This document shows, in pieces, positions 27,157 to 35,746 of a stretch of DNA of 64,000 bases. The stretch comes from Sediminicola arcticus (GTDB lineage Bacteria; Bacteroidota; Bacteroidia; Flavobacteriales; Flavobacteriaceae). The notes below the pieces were generated by a model, which made no database searches, was not told the origin of the DNA, and was given only the letters and a program-made list of their open reading frames with translations. The stretch covers positions 186,001 to 250,000 of the forward strand of contig NZ_JBEXAE010000005.1 in assembly GCF_040566695.1 (NCBI RefSeq), written 5' to 3'. Every line of letters begins with the position of its first letter. Position 1 is the stretch's first letter. The position numbers and the translations under genes are program-made.

Positions 27157-27846
27157 TTATTTAATACTATATTTAAAAATCCAACCTAGGATTTTTATGC
27201 CTGCAAATATACTACCTTTTACCGTACCTGATACTTTTGACACCCCAATTCTTTTTTTGTATCGAACTGCTACTTCGGTGTATGTAAGTTTCTTACGTAA
27301 CGCTTTTAACTGCATTTCCACAGTCCAACCATAGGTCTTGTCTTCCATTTCCAGCGCCAATAAACGGTCGTATTTTATGGCTCGGAAGGGTCCTAAATCT
27401 GTGTATTTAGCCTTAAAAAGCATTTTCATTAGAAAAGTTGCTAGATTATTGCCAAAAATTTGTTGCGGTGTCATAGAACCTTGTTCCCTCAGTTCCTTAA
27501 CGCGAGCCCCAATAACAAAATCTATATCTTCTTTTATGATGGGTTCAACTACTTTGGTGAGTTCATCCGGATAATCGGAATAGTCACCGTCGATAAATAC
27601 GATAATATCTGGTGTTTTGGATCTTTTGGCTATGTAATCCATTCCACAAAGACAAGCGTACCCATATCCCCGTTTGTTTTCGTTTAGTACTGTGGCACCT
27701 GCCTTTTGGGCATTTATAGCAGTTTTATCAGAAGAATTATTGTTGACGACAATAATTTCTGATATAAAATCAGGGATTTCTTGAATTACTTTGGCTATAG
27801 AATCTTCTTCATTATAAGCGGGAATAATTACTACGATATCTTTCAT
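27157..27846 (-). CDS. GT2 glycosyltransferase, dolichyl/polyprenyl-phosphate mannose synthase-like
   Basis: Soluble GT2 enzyme of 229 residues that probably transfers a sugar from a nucleotide to polyprenyl phosphate. N-terminal VVIIPAYNEEDSIAKVI, then IIVVNNNSSDKT, IVFIDGDYSDYPDEL and GWTVEMQLKAL are the usual motifs. It could supply the lipid-linked sugar for the GT-C enzyme two genes downstream. It has its own good promoter at 27945-27974 and a leader of about 90 bases. Confidence 0.83.
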   Translation of the reverse strand: MKDIVVIIPAYNEEDSIAKVIQEIPDFISEIIVVNNNSSDKTAINAQKAGATVLNENKRGYGYACLCGMDYIAKRSKTPDIIVFIDGDYSDYPDELTKVVEPIIKEDIDFVIGARVKELREQGSMTPQQIFGNNLATFLMKMLFKAKYTDLGPFRAIKYDRLLALEMEDKTYGWTVEMQLKALRKKLTYTEVAVRYKKRIGVSKVSGTVKGSIFAGIKILGWIFKYSIK

Positions 27847-27944
27847 TATACTAGATTTGGACGGGAACTTGTCCTTCCATCTTACATTGATTTAGCTTCA
27901 TCTTTGATGTAATTACTATTCCTCTTATCGTTTTGGAAAGGGGA

Positions 27945-27974
27945 CAAAAGTAGATAACTCGGTGTCAACGACAA
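27945..27974 (-). promoter_or_regulatory. Promoter of the glycosyltransferase run
   Basis: Minus-strand TTG (27972-27974) and TACTTTTG (27945-27952) are separated by 19 bases, matching the Bacteroidota consensus. It lies in the 150-base gap between the 4Fe-4S gene and the GT2 gene and suggests that the three glycosyltransferases form their own unit. Confidence 0.65.
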
Positions 27975-27996
27975 CATGAAAATAACAATGTTTTTT

Positions 27997-29589
27997 TTAT
28001 TTTTGATTAACTAAATCCATTAGGTTAACATCGTTGCCTAAAAGGATTTCAGTAGGATTGATTCGGCCTTCTTCAGGTCCATTTTCTAGCTTTAAAACCC
28101 CACGCGGACATACGGCAGAGCAAATACCACAACCAACACAACTAGATCTAACTATATTCTCTCCCTTTTGTGCATAGGCCCTTACATCTATTCCCATTTC
28201 ACAGTAGGTGGAACAGTTACCGCAAGAAATACATTGTCCACCGTTGGTGGTTATCCTAAACCTTGAAAAAAGACGTTGCTGGAACCCAAGGACAGCGGCC
28301 ATTGGGCAGCCAAATCTACACCACACCCTATTTCCAAAAATTGGGTAGAATCCTGTGCCAATTACACCAGAAAAAATACTGCCTATTAAAAAGCCATAGG
28401 TCTTTCTTAAGGTTTCAGATTTAAAAAGAAAAACGTTCCCATCCCCACTTAGGTAATGGAATCCAATAAGGGTAATTATGATGGTAAAGTAGCCTATAGC
28501 TCCATAGATGGCATCTTTTTGAAGTTCTTTCCTTTTAAAGAGGATCACCCAGCCGAAAACCAGGGTTAATAAGCCCGCTACTCCAAGTAAAAAGATATTT
28601 TTAGTCAACCAATAAGTACTACTGTCATTTCCTAGATAAGAATAAATTACAGCTGTAGTCATTAACGTTACAAACACTACTACACTGTGTACTACCCATC
28701 GTTCTATTTTCCAAGCTTTTTGGGTTTTATCGCTTAATTGTCTAAAGGAATCTCCTGCTGTTTCCGCTAGGCCTCCGCATCCACATACCCATGAGCAATA
28801 CCATCGTTTTCCATATTTGTAGGTGAGGATAGGCGTAATTACAAAGATAGAAAGGACACCAAATATGAGCATGGCTATCCCTATATCACCGGAATCAATC
28901 ATGCTATTAACACGGTAACGCTCAAAATTGTAATAGTTAAGGGGCCAAATGTTCTTTAGGTCGTAGTACGGAAGTGAAAATGATTCACTGTTTAGTCTGG
29001 ACATAAATTCAGGAATCAAAAAAGCGAAAGCTGTTTGGAAAAACATGACACTAGAGGTTCGTATCATCTCATACCTATTGTGCCTATATTTCCAAATAAA
29101 CTTAATTCCGAAAGCTAAAATAGCCACCGTATAGAGTGTGCCGTATACAAACCATTGACTTGCGGGATTACCACTGAGAAGTTTGCTTAAGGGATCAAAA
29201 AAAGCGATGATTCCTGTATTATCGCCAGATTTTGCCAGACCTAGAAATTGTGGATAAAAATAGAGGACAATATAAAAAGAAGTAAGGGCAATACCCGCCA
29301 TCCAAGCCCATATTCCTCTACCGGAGATGGATTTGAACCAAACCCCATCATTTTTTATTCCCTTAAGGGATTGGGCGTATGCTGCGGCAGAAAACAAAAC
29401 AACGCCAGAAAAAATAGCTAATAGTGATATGGTAAGCCAAATTCCCTTTTGGGGGAAATTCACATTGAAAATGGCTAGGACTAAGATAGAAAGTCCACTC
29501 ATTCCCATCAAGGTAGCTATTTTTTGGCCTAGGTTCAAAGATTTTGGTGGGGTGCCAGTCAAGGCCATATTTTTGTCGTAAGTACTCAT
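27997..29589 (-). CDS. Membrane-bound 4Fe-4S protein, NapH/CcoG-like
   Basis: Polytopic membrane protein of 530 residues with about ten helices. Loop motifs YCSWVCGCGGLAETAGD and WCRFGCPMAAVLG resemble the NapH/CcoG/NosR family, and two ferredoxin clusters follow at the C terminus (CISCGNCSTYCEMG and CVGCGICSAVCPRG). It should carry electrons between the quinone pool and a partner. The FAD oxidoreductase gene lies 12 bases upstream and is the likely partner. No terminal reductase is encoded nearby, so its substrate is unknown. Confidence 0.82.
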   Translation of the reverse strand: MSTYDKNMALTGTPPKSLNLGQKIATLMGMSGLSILVLAIFNVNFPQKGIWLTISLLAIFSGVVLFSAAAYAQSLKGIKNDGVWFKSISGRGIWAWMAGIALTSFYIVLYFYPQFLGLAKSGDNTGIIAFFDPLSKLLSGNPASQWFVYGTLYTVAILAFGIKFIWKYRHNRYEMIRTSSVMFFQTAFAFLIPEFMSRLNSESFSLPYYDLKNIWPLNYYNFERYRVNSMIDSGDIGIAMLIFGVLSIFVITPILTYKYGKRWYCSWVCGCGGLAETAGDSFRQLSDKTQKAWKIERWVVHSVVVFVTLMTTAVIYSYLGNDSSTYWLTKNIFLLGVAGLLTLVFGWVILFKRKELQKDAIYGAIGYFTIIITLIGFHYLSGDGNVFLFKSETLRKTYGFLIGSIFSGVIGTGFYPIFGNRVWCRFGCPMAAVLGFQQRLFSRFRITTNGGQCISCGNCSTYCEMGIDVRAYAQKGENIVRSSCVGCGICSAVCPRGVLKLENGPEEGRINPTEILLGNDVNLMDLVNQK

Positions 29590-29601
29590 GTAAGAAGGAG
29601 G

Positions 29602-30948
29602 TTATATGTTGAAAAATATTCTTTTTAAACTTTTCTTTTTTAAACCAATAGATGCCTTAAACTGTTCATTGTATTTTGCTACGATAGATGCTTCATAGGT
29701 GGCATAAAATTCAGGATCAAAATTAGCATCCTGTAAATGGGCTATGACATGCTCAATGGATTTATTCTCTGTTAACCATCTATCCATCATTTCATGCCTC
29801 ATTCGGATGCCAAATGTGTTAATGCCTAAAAATGCCTTAGTCTCTTTGTGGAATGAAATGGTGATACATATCTTTTCATCTTTATGCCTCCAATGGAAGT
29901 GTTCCTCATATGGTTTTATATTGCGCTCACTAAATACCCATCCATAGGTCTGATACTCAATATCCAAAAATTTGGCAGAATTAAACCAGTGGCCTGGATT
30001 GTAAGGTGTTGGGTTGCCGCATATGGTTTGGGCGATAGCTTCGCCCATCATTCGGCCTGTATACCAAACAGCTTCCACTGGTCTTCTGTTCCCAATGGGT
30101 TCGTGCTGTTCCGCACAGTCGCCAATAGCAAAGATGTTAGGAATATTGGTCTCCAACATGCGGTTCACTTTTACTCCCTTATCCAGCTCAATACCTGAGT
30201 CCTTAAGAAAATCTATATTCGGGGTTACACCAGCGGTAAGACCCACTAGGTTGCATTCAATCGTTTCTCCCTTATCCGTGACAATAGCTCTGACATGGCC
30301 ATTTTCATCAGACAGTATTTCTTTTAGGTTGGTGCCCAGTTGTAAATCTATATGATGTTCTAAAATATGTTCATTGATCATTTCTGATTCTCCCTTGGGA
30401 AGTACCCCGTTCCAAAAACTCTCTTCCCTTACTAAAAATGTTACTGGAATCTTTCTGGTTCTCAACATTTCTGCCAATTCTATTCCTATGAGTCCACCAC
30501 CTACAATTACAGCTCGGGAACAAACCTCTTTATTGGGGGCGTGCAATTCCAAAGCGTCGAGATCTTGTTTTGAATATAACCCTTGTGCCCCTTTCAGATC
30601 TTGTCCCGGCCATCCAAACTTGTTCGGTTTGGAGCCGGTTGCGATGATCAATTTATCGTAGGCAAGTGATTCAGAATTGGCCAGGACTATTTTTTTTGAT
30701 TTATAGTCGACCTTGGTAACAAAACCATTTACCAGGTGGAATCGATTTTTTTTCCAAAAGAAATCCTCATAGGGTTTTATGTGCTCAAACTTCATATGCC
30801 CCATATAAACATACATAAGGGCTGTACGAGCAAAGAAGTGGTCTGTCTCAGCTGAAACAATAGTTATTTTTTTGTCAGAAAGCTTTCTTATGTGTCTTGC
30901 AGCGGTAATTCCAGCTATTCCATTTCCAATAATGACAATATGTTCCAT
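29602..30948 (-). CDS. FAD/NAD(P)-dependent pyridine-nucleotide-disulfide-type oxidoreductase
   Basis: Flavoprotein of 448 residues with two dinucleotide folds: IVIIGNGIAGITAARHI at the N terminus for FAD and VIVGGGLIGIELAEML around residue 145-162 for NAD(P). The FAD segment IFAIGDCAE precedes a C-terminal extension of about 130 residues. The CxxxxC redox pair of disulfide reductases is absent, as in rubredoxin- or ferredoxin-reductase-like enzymes. It is paired with the membrane 4Fe-4S protein, suggesting electron transfer between NAD(P)H and that protein. Confidence 0.83.
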   Translation of the reverse strand: MEHIVIIGNGIAGITAARHIRKLSDKKITIVSAETDHFFARTALMYVYMGHMKFEHIKPYEDFFWKKNRFHLVNGFVTKVDYKSKKIVLANSESLAYDKLIIATGSKPNKFGWPGQDLKGAQGLYSKQDLDALELHAPNKEVCSRAVIVGGGLIGIELAEMLRTRKIPVTFLVREESFWNGVLPKGESEMINEHILEHHIDLQLGTNLKEILSDENGHVRAIVTDKGETIECNLVGLTAGVTPNIDFLKDSGIELDKGVKVNRMLETNIPNIFAIGDCAEQHEPIGNRRPVEAVWYTGRMMGEAIAQTICGNPTPYNPGHWFNSAKFLDIEYQTYGWVFSERNIKPYEEHFHWRHKDEKICITISFHKETKAFLGINTFGIRMRHEMMDRWLTENKSIEHVIAHLQDANFDPEFYATYEASIVAKYNEQFKASIGLKKKSLKRIFFNI

Positions 30949-31119
30949 GCGTAGTAGCGGTTGTTGGTCTGTAAGTCGTGCTTAAATATAAGAACTTAAT
31001 TCTAGGCTTATATTTATAAGTTATTTAAATATGAACAAACCTAAAGACCATTTCTTAGGTTTATGTTAATGTAGGTGATAATTTATACTTCAAATCCTAA
31101 TTTGCAGTATTTTAGTACT

Positions 31120-32121
31120 ATGAAAAAGCTGATCCTCTTAATCTTATTCTCTTTGCAACTCTCTTGTATAAGTCAAGATAGAAAAAAAATAAACGGCGTA
31201 AGTTTTGTGGCTTCAAGAGATCAAGCGTCTCAAGAACATGTAGATGCCCTTTTGAGAATCAATGCAGAATCAGCCGCAGTCATGCCCTTTGGATTTATAA
31301 GGGATGTATCTTCCCCTGAGATAATTTTTGACACTGAACGGCAGTGGTTTGGAGAGACCAAAAGGGGTGCTAAGCAATACATAGCATTACTTCATAAAAA
31401 TGGAGTTAGAGTGATGATGAAGCCCCAGATTTGGATTTGGAAAGGGACATTTACAGGTACCTTAAAAATGAACTCGGAAGAAGATTGGAAGACTTTGGAA
31501 AACTCATACACAAAATTCATCATGACTTATGCTCAATTGGCAGAAGAGACGCAAACGGAGTTTTTTTGTATTGGAACAGAATTGGAAAAATTCATTGCCA
31601 ACAGGCCTGAATATTGGCACGACTTAGTTAAAAATATCAGGACGATATATAAAGGTAAACTAACCTATGCAGCTAATTGGGATGAATATGACAAGACCCC
31701 TTTTTGGAAAGACTTAGATTACATTGGAGTAGATGCCTATTTCCCCCTTTCCGAGGAGAAGACCCCTACGGTAGAACAATTGGTAGAAGGGTGGGTTCCT
31801 TATAAAGAAAAACTTAAGTTGCTATCCGAAAATCTGGACAGGCCCATTGTATTTACCGAATATGGCTATAGAAGTAATGATTATGCTGCTAAACGCCCAT
31901 GGTTGGTAGATCGTAGCAAGGACGACGTAAACCTTCAGGCACAGGCCAATGCCACTAAGGCCATTTTTGAATCTTTTTGGGGGGAAGATTGGTTTCAAGG
32001 AGGTTTTGTTTGGAAATGGTTTATAGATCATAAATCTGCGGGAGGGGGAGGAGACAATAGATTTACCCCTCAGAATAAACCTGCGGAAGAAATAATAAGG
32101 ACCTTTTATAAAAATCATTGA
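31120..32121 (+). CDS. GH113-like (beta-mannanase-type) glycoside hydrolase, lipoprotein
   Basis: Clan GH-A type hydrolase of 333 residues. The start is ATG 31120, where a signal sequence (MKKLILLILFSLQLSC) begins; Cys16 may be lipidated although the lipobox is imperfect. The acid/base glutamate is in FFCIGTELEKF, the nucleophile glutamate in PIVFTEYGYRS, and KPQIWIW and IGVDAYFPL lie on barrel strands, all as in GH113. It is divergent from the oxidoreductase gene. Beta-mannan as substrate is inferred from family; other glycans are possible. Confidence 0.75.
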   Translation: MKKLILLILFSLQLSCISQDRKKINGVSFVASRDQASQEHVDALLRINAESAAVMPFGFIRDVSSPEIIFDTERQWFGETKRGAKQYIALLHKNGVRVMMKPQIWIWKGTFTGTLKMNSEEDWKTLENSYTKFIMTYAQLAEETQTEFFCIGTELEKFIANRPEYWHDLVKNIRTIYKGKLTYAANWDEYDKTPFWKDLDYIGVDAYFPLSEEKTPTVEQLVEGWVPYKEKLKLLSENLDRPIVFTEYGYRSNDYAAKRPWLVDRSKDDVNLQAQANATKAIFESFWGEDWFQGGFVWKWFIDHKSAGGGGDNRFTPQNKPAEEIIRTFYKNH

Positions 32122-32163
32122 TCTATTTGCGTAATTGAAGCACTACTTTTTGGAAGTACATCT

Positions 32164-32171
32164 TATTTTTG
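32164..32171 (+). promoter_or_regulatory. -7 element for the amidase gene
   Basis: TATTTTTG matches TAnnTTTG. It places the transcription start near 32178, which disfavours translation from the TTG at 32179 and favours GTG 32197. No good -33 TTG at normal spacing. Confidence 0.45.
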
Positions 32172-32196
32172 GTAATATTTGCGCAAAAATAGCCCA

Positions 32197-33252
32197 GTGT
32201 ACCTCAAAAAAAGTAGTCTCTTATTATTGGTTTTCGTTTTAGTAACCCTAACCCTTGGTGCCCAAAACGCTGTTAGGACTGTAATTGCCGAAAAAGGCGA
32301 TGGCATTTTTTCTATTCTTAGAAAGCAGGGCATGGATCCCATTAAACATTATGGCCATTTCATGGCCTTGAATAAGGATAATCTCCGGGATAGCATTCAG
32401 CTGTACGAGGGCCGTAAATATATTTTACCGCCTTTTGTGGAAGAAGAGGTGGTCGTTGTGGATACTATTCAGAAAAAATCAACCGAAAGAAAGATAATCA
32501 GCAGTGAGACCGAATACGCTATTTTTGGGAAGAAGTATGCCCTTGTCCCAAATATGAGTAAGGAGTTGGATGGGGCTGTATATTATTTGATTTCTGGCCA
32601 TGGTGGTCCGGATCCCGGTGCCATTGAAAATTATGAAGGAAAAATTATTGCCGAAGATGAATATGCCTATGATATTACTTTGCGTCTTGCTCGTGAACTG
32701 ATGTCTCAAGGTGCAAAGGTATATATTATTATACGAGACCCCAATGATGGGATTCGTGATGAACGTATCTTAGAAATAGACAGGGATGAGGTTACCTATC
32801 CTTCATTGGAAATTCCCCTTAACCAATTGGCCAGACTTAAGCAGAGAGTAGATGCTGTAAATACCTTGTACGGGGAAAATATGGGAAAATATCAACGACT
32901 AATCGTCACTCATGTTGACAGTCGCAGCAGTGGGCAGAACATTGATGTATTTTTTTACCACCATGAGAAAAGTAAGAACGGGAAGAGGTTTGCCGAGAAC
33001 ATACATACTACCTTTCAGAACAAATATCAGAGATATCAGCCCAACAGGGAATATTCGGGAACTTTTGAGGATCGCACGAATCTGTATCTAGTTAAAAAGA
33101 CGCACCCTGCCATGGTATACATTGAAATTGGAAACATAAAAAACACCAAAGACCAAAGAAGAATATTAGATCCTGATAACAGACAAGCTTTAGCAAAATG
33201 GATTTCGGAAGGGGTTCTTTTAGATTATCAAACAAGGAATAAAGTGCCTTAG
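32197..33252 (+). CDS. N-acetylmuramoyl-L-alanine amidase (Amidase_3)
   Basis: Secreted peptidoglycan amidase of about 351 residues. The start is GTG 32197, because a normal signal peptide (YLKKSSLLLLVFVLVTLTLGAQ) follows and the earlier TTG overlaps the expected transcription start. After the signal comes a LysM-like stretch (residues about 30-75) and then the zinc amidase domain with YYLISGHGGPDPGA, DEYAYDITLRLARELMSQGAKVY, VTHVDS and the late glutamate in MVYIEIGN. It ends two bases before the stop of the convergent glycosyltransferase gene. Confidence 0.83.
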   Translation: MYLKKSSLLLLVFVLVTLTLGAQNAVRTVIAEKGDGIFSILRKQGMDPIKHYGHFMALNKDNLRDSIQLYEGRKYILPPFVEEEVVVVDTIQKKSTERKIISSETEYAIFGKKYALVPNMSKELDGAVYYLISGHGGPDPGAIENYEGKIIAEDEYAYDITLRLARELMSQGAKVYIIIRDPNDGIRDERILEIDRDEVTYPSLEIPLNQLARLKQRVDAVNTLYGENMGKYQRLIVTHVDSRSSGQNIDVFFYHHEKSKNGKRFAENIHTTFQNKYQRYQPNREYSGTFEDRTNLYLVKKTHPAMVYIEIGNIKNTKDQRRILDPDNRQALAKWISEGVLLDYQTRNKVP

Positions 33253-33956
33253 GTAACAATGTTCTTCTGATAATAACGGTATAGACGTTCCGGGCTAGCA
33301 CCCAATAGTTTTATCAAATGGATTACTCCAAAATGGTATTGAAGTTTAATGGTTCCATTCTTATTGTATTTTCTTGCAGAAGTTATAACTGTTTGTGGTA
33401 ATACCTTAAAGTTTCCTAATTTATACAGTCTACCTATAAACTCGTTGTCTTCGTAAATAATAAAGGCTTCATTGAATCCTTTTGATATGTCCCATAATTC
33501 CTTAGTAACGAAAAGGGATTGGTCTCCTCCCCGACAAATTTTAAGGTTGATTCTAGAAAACCAACCTGATGCTTTTAGGAGCAAGTTGTTGGAGTCGAAT
33601 CTAAGGCGAAAGCATCCAGCAGGATTACCTGAAACCACCGTATTCATTATATGGGCATCAAAATTCTTAGGGGGATAGGTGTCTGCGTGTAAAAAGTATA
33701 ATATGGATCCAGTTGCCAGCTTGGCTCCTTTGTTCATTTGTTTGGCCCTACCTTTTTCTGAATATATCAAGATAGTGTCAAATTCTTTAGCAATAGTTGT
33801 GGTATTATCCGTGCTACCTCCATCTACAATTATGATCTCTTGAACATGGGATGTATTGCATTCAGTTGTAAGAAATTTTAAGAGACTCCCAATATGTTTA
33901 GCTTCGTTGAGCACTGGGATTATTATACTTATTTTAAGGGAATCATTTAACTGCAT
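33249..33956 (-). CDS. GT2 glycosyltransferase, TIGR04283 arsenosugar-biosynthesis type
   Basis: GT2 enzyme of 235 residues with ISIIIPVLNEAKHIGSLL, EIIIVDGGSTDNT, GSILYFLHADTYPP and GDQSLFVTKELWDISKGF. These match the family named for arsenosugar biosynthesis clusters (TIGR04283). It would transfer a sugar or ribosyl group, presumably onto an arsenic-containing riboside. It overlaps the DUF547 gene by 14 bases, so the two are coupled. The plus-strand amidase gene overlaps its end by four bases. Confidence 0.8.
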   Translation of the reverse strand: MQLNDSLKISIIIPVLNEAKHIGSLLKFLTTECNTSHVQEIIIVDGGSTDNTTTIAKEFDTILIYSEKGRAKQMNKGAKLATGSILYFLHADTYPPKNFDAHIMNTVVSGNPAGCFRLRFDSNNLLLKASGWFSRINLKICRGGDQSLFVTKELWDISKGFNEAFIIYEDNEFIGRLYKLGNFKVLPQTVITSARKYNKNGTIKLQYHFGVIHLIKLLGASPERLYRYYQKNIVT

Positions 33957-34686
33957 TTAGGCTCCAATCGTAGTTGATATATTCGATGCTGGTATCATTT
34001 GATATCTTGGTAGTAGAATATTTGTTGATGTAATCTGCCAATGCCATTTTATCGGTAAAGTCTTTCTTGTACCACTTAAAAATCTGCGATAGCATGGCTT
34101 TTTCCTTGTTGATAACATTCCTTTTTGGGTCATTTACGAAATTTCTTGCCGTCTTTTCCAATTGTTCTTCAAGCTTTTCAACTGTGAATGCTTCATTTAA
34201 AAGTTTTGGACAGGAATACGAAGCGCAATTAATGGCAAAATGGATTCTAGGCTCGTCCATTTTTCTTAAAATATTGTGTTCAATGTCTCCTAAGGAGAGT
34301 TTTTTGTCACGAATGGAAATGACTTGCCTATTCCATGGACCTTTAAGGTCTTTGATACTACCTAAAGGATAATTATCAAGAATTAATTTCACGGTAGCCG
34401 CGTTGTATAAATTGATATAGTAAACTAATTTACTTTCATTGGTATCATATTCCGAAATGGGATTTTTAGTTTGATCTTTTAAATATGAATTTAGCAATCC
34501 TATTTCCTTACCTAAGTTTTTGTAATCTACATTGCCATCTATGTCAACATACTTTTTTAATAGCTTATCCCAAGTTGAGTAATCAATTTTTAAGAGTGTC
34601 ATAGGTGGTTTTACGATTCCAAAGTAATTGGCATAGCCATTGGCATATCCGGTAATCGCTAGCAATAGGATGAGAATATATTTCAC
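33943..34686 (-). CDS. DUF547 domain protein, secreted
   Basis: Protein of 247 residues with a signal peptide (MKYILILLLAITGYANG) and a DUF547 domain, recognised by LVYYINLYNAATVKLILDNYPLGSI, LSLGDIEHNILR and HFAINCASYSCPKLLNEAF. The Cys and His in INCASYSCP and DIEHNIL suggest a papain/NlpC-like fold, but no activity is established. DUF547 genes are common beside arsenosugar genes in Flavobacteriaceae. Here it lies where ArsS would be expected, next to ArsM, with only 94 bases between. Confidence 0.8.
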   Translation of the reverse strand: MKYILILLLAITGYANGYANYFGIVKPPMTLLKIDYSTWDKLLKKYVDIDGNVDYKNLGKEIGLLNSYLKDQTKNPISEYDTNESKLVYYINLYNAATVKLILDNYPLGSIKDLKGPWNRQVISIRDKKLSLGDIEHNILRKMDEPRIHFAINCASYSCPKLLNEAFTVEKLEEQLEKTARNFVNDPKRNVINKEKAMLSQIFKWYKKDFTDKMALADYINKYSTTKISNDTSIEYINYDWSLNAVK

Positions 34687-34780
34687 AATAGAATTTATTT
34701 AAAACTTAGACGGTTAATACATTAGTATAGAAGTACTTGCTAACCTTACAATGTAGAAGTATTACTATTTCACCTTGCAG

Positions 34781-35746
34781 TTAACAACATCCACCCCCAT
34801 TATAGTGCCAGGTACTTGCACTTATATGTATTTGGTCATTTGTCTTTGCCAAAGCAGCGGCTGTTTTATCGCAGACTGCCAAAGGCTGATTTTGCATTAA
34901 AACATGTCCGTTTTTGTCATCAAAATATGGCTCGTCACCATAGTAGATAGCTGTTTTTCCAGTAAAGACGCAAGGCCCATCTGTTGGCATGGGGTCTTTA
35001 ATCGCGGCTATCTCAATGGATTCTATATATATCAGTTCCTCGGTAGGGTAGTGGTTGGGGGATAGTACGCGATATGATTTGCGCGCTCTTATTTCTATTG
35101 TCCCAAATCCCGCATCTGTTAATGCCTTGATATAATCTTTTAAGGGGATACTACCGCTAAGACAAAGGGCACGAAGCCTATCGTCGTTCCGTAATTCTTC
35201 GTTCATGGGCTGCTCGCAAATAGGATCGCTCATTACCAACCTACCTTGTGGTTTTAGGACACGATACATTTCCGCTACCGCCTTTTGTAGATCTTCTGCC
35301 TTGAATATATTGAATAAACAATTTTGTGCAGCTACGTCAATACTTTCATTAGCTACAGGAAGGTTCAAGGCATCTCCTTTTATAAGATTCACAAACTCGC
35401 TCTTGAACCATTCATTTTCCTCTTCTGCGATTTTGAAATTCTTTTTGGAGGCCTCCAACATCTCATCTACGACATCTACTCCTGTTACACCCTGCTTCTG
35501 TCTTGAGAAGTAGGAGAATTGCAAAAGCTCCATTCCGCCTCCAACCCCAACATATAGCACCTTAGGATTATTGACTAAATCTTGGGCAGAAACCGTACTT
35601 CCACAGCCATAGTTCATTTCCTGCATAATCTTAGGAATGGAAAGCCCGGGAAATTGCCATACGGGATTTGTGGTACAACATAGACCAACATCGGGTGTTA
35701 ACGCAGCCTCTTTGTATAGGTTATTTGTGGCATTTAAATAATTCAT
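34781..35746 (-). CDS. arsM: Arsenite S-adenosylmethionine methyltransferase
   Basis: Methyltransferase of 321 residues that methylates trivalent arsenic. The SAM motif is VLYVGVGGGMELLQF (residues 63-77). Thiols that could bind arsenic are visible: C23-C24 (GLCCTTNP), Cys48 (MNYGCGS), Cys177 (DPICEQP) and Cys195 (LCLSGSIP), plus a GGGCC tail. The form with N-terminal LCCTTNPVWQFPGLSIP is that of arsenosugar-cluster ArsM, where it supplies dimethylarsenic to ArsS. It overlaps the phosphorylase gene by four bases (ATGA). No adjacent arsS is present. Confidence 0.88.
   Translation of the reverse strand: MNYLNATNNLYKEAALTPDVGLCCTTNPVWQFPGLSIPKIMQEMNYGCGSTVSAQDLVNNPKVLYVGVGGGMELLQFSYFSRQKQGVTGVDVVDEMLEASKKNFKIAEEENEWFKSEFVNLIKGDALNLPVANESIDVAAQNCLFNIFKAEDLQKAVAEMYRVLKPQGRLVMSDPICEQPMNEELRNDDRLRALCLSGSIPLKDYIKALTDAGFGTIEIRARKSYRVLSPNHYPTEELIYIESIEIAAIKDPMPTDGPCVFTGKTAIYYGDEPYFDDKNGHVLMQNQPLAVCDKTAAALAKTNDQIHISASTWHYNGGGCC

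Noticed and set aside
27846..27938. A leader peptide before the glycosyltransferase run (16 codons starting MKLNQCKM)
   Set aside because: No biased residue run and no hairpin tied to it; nothing supports translation.
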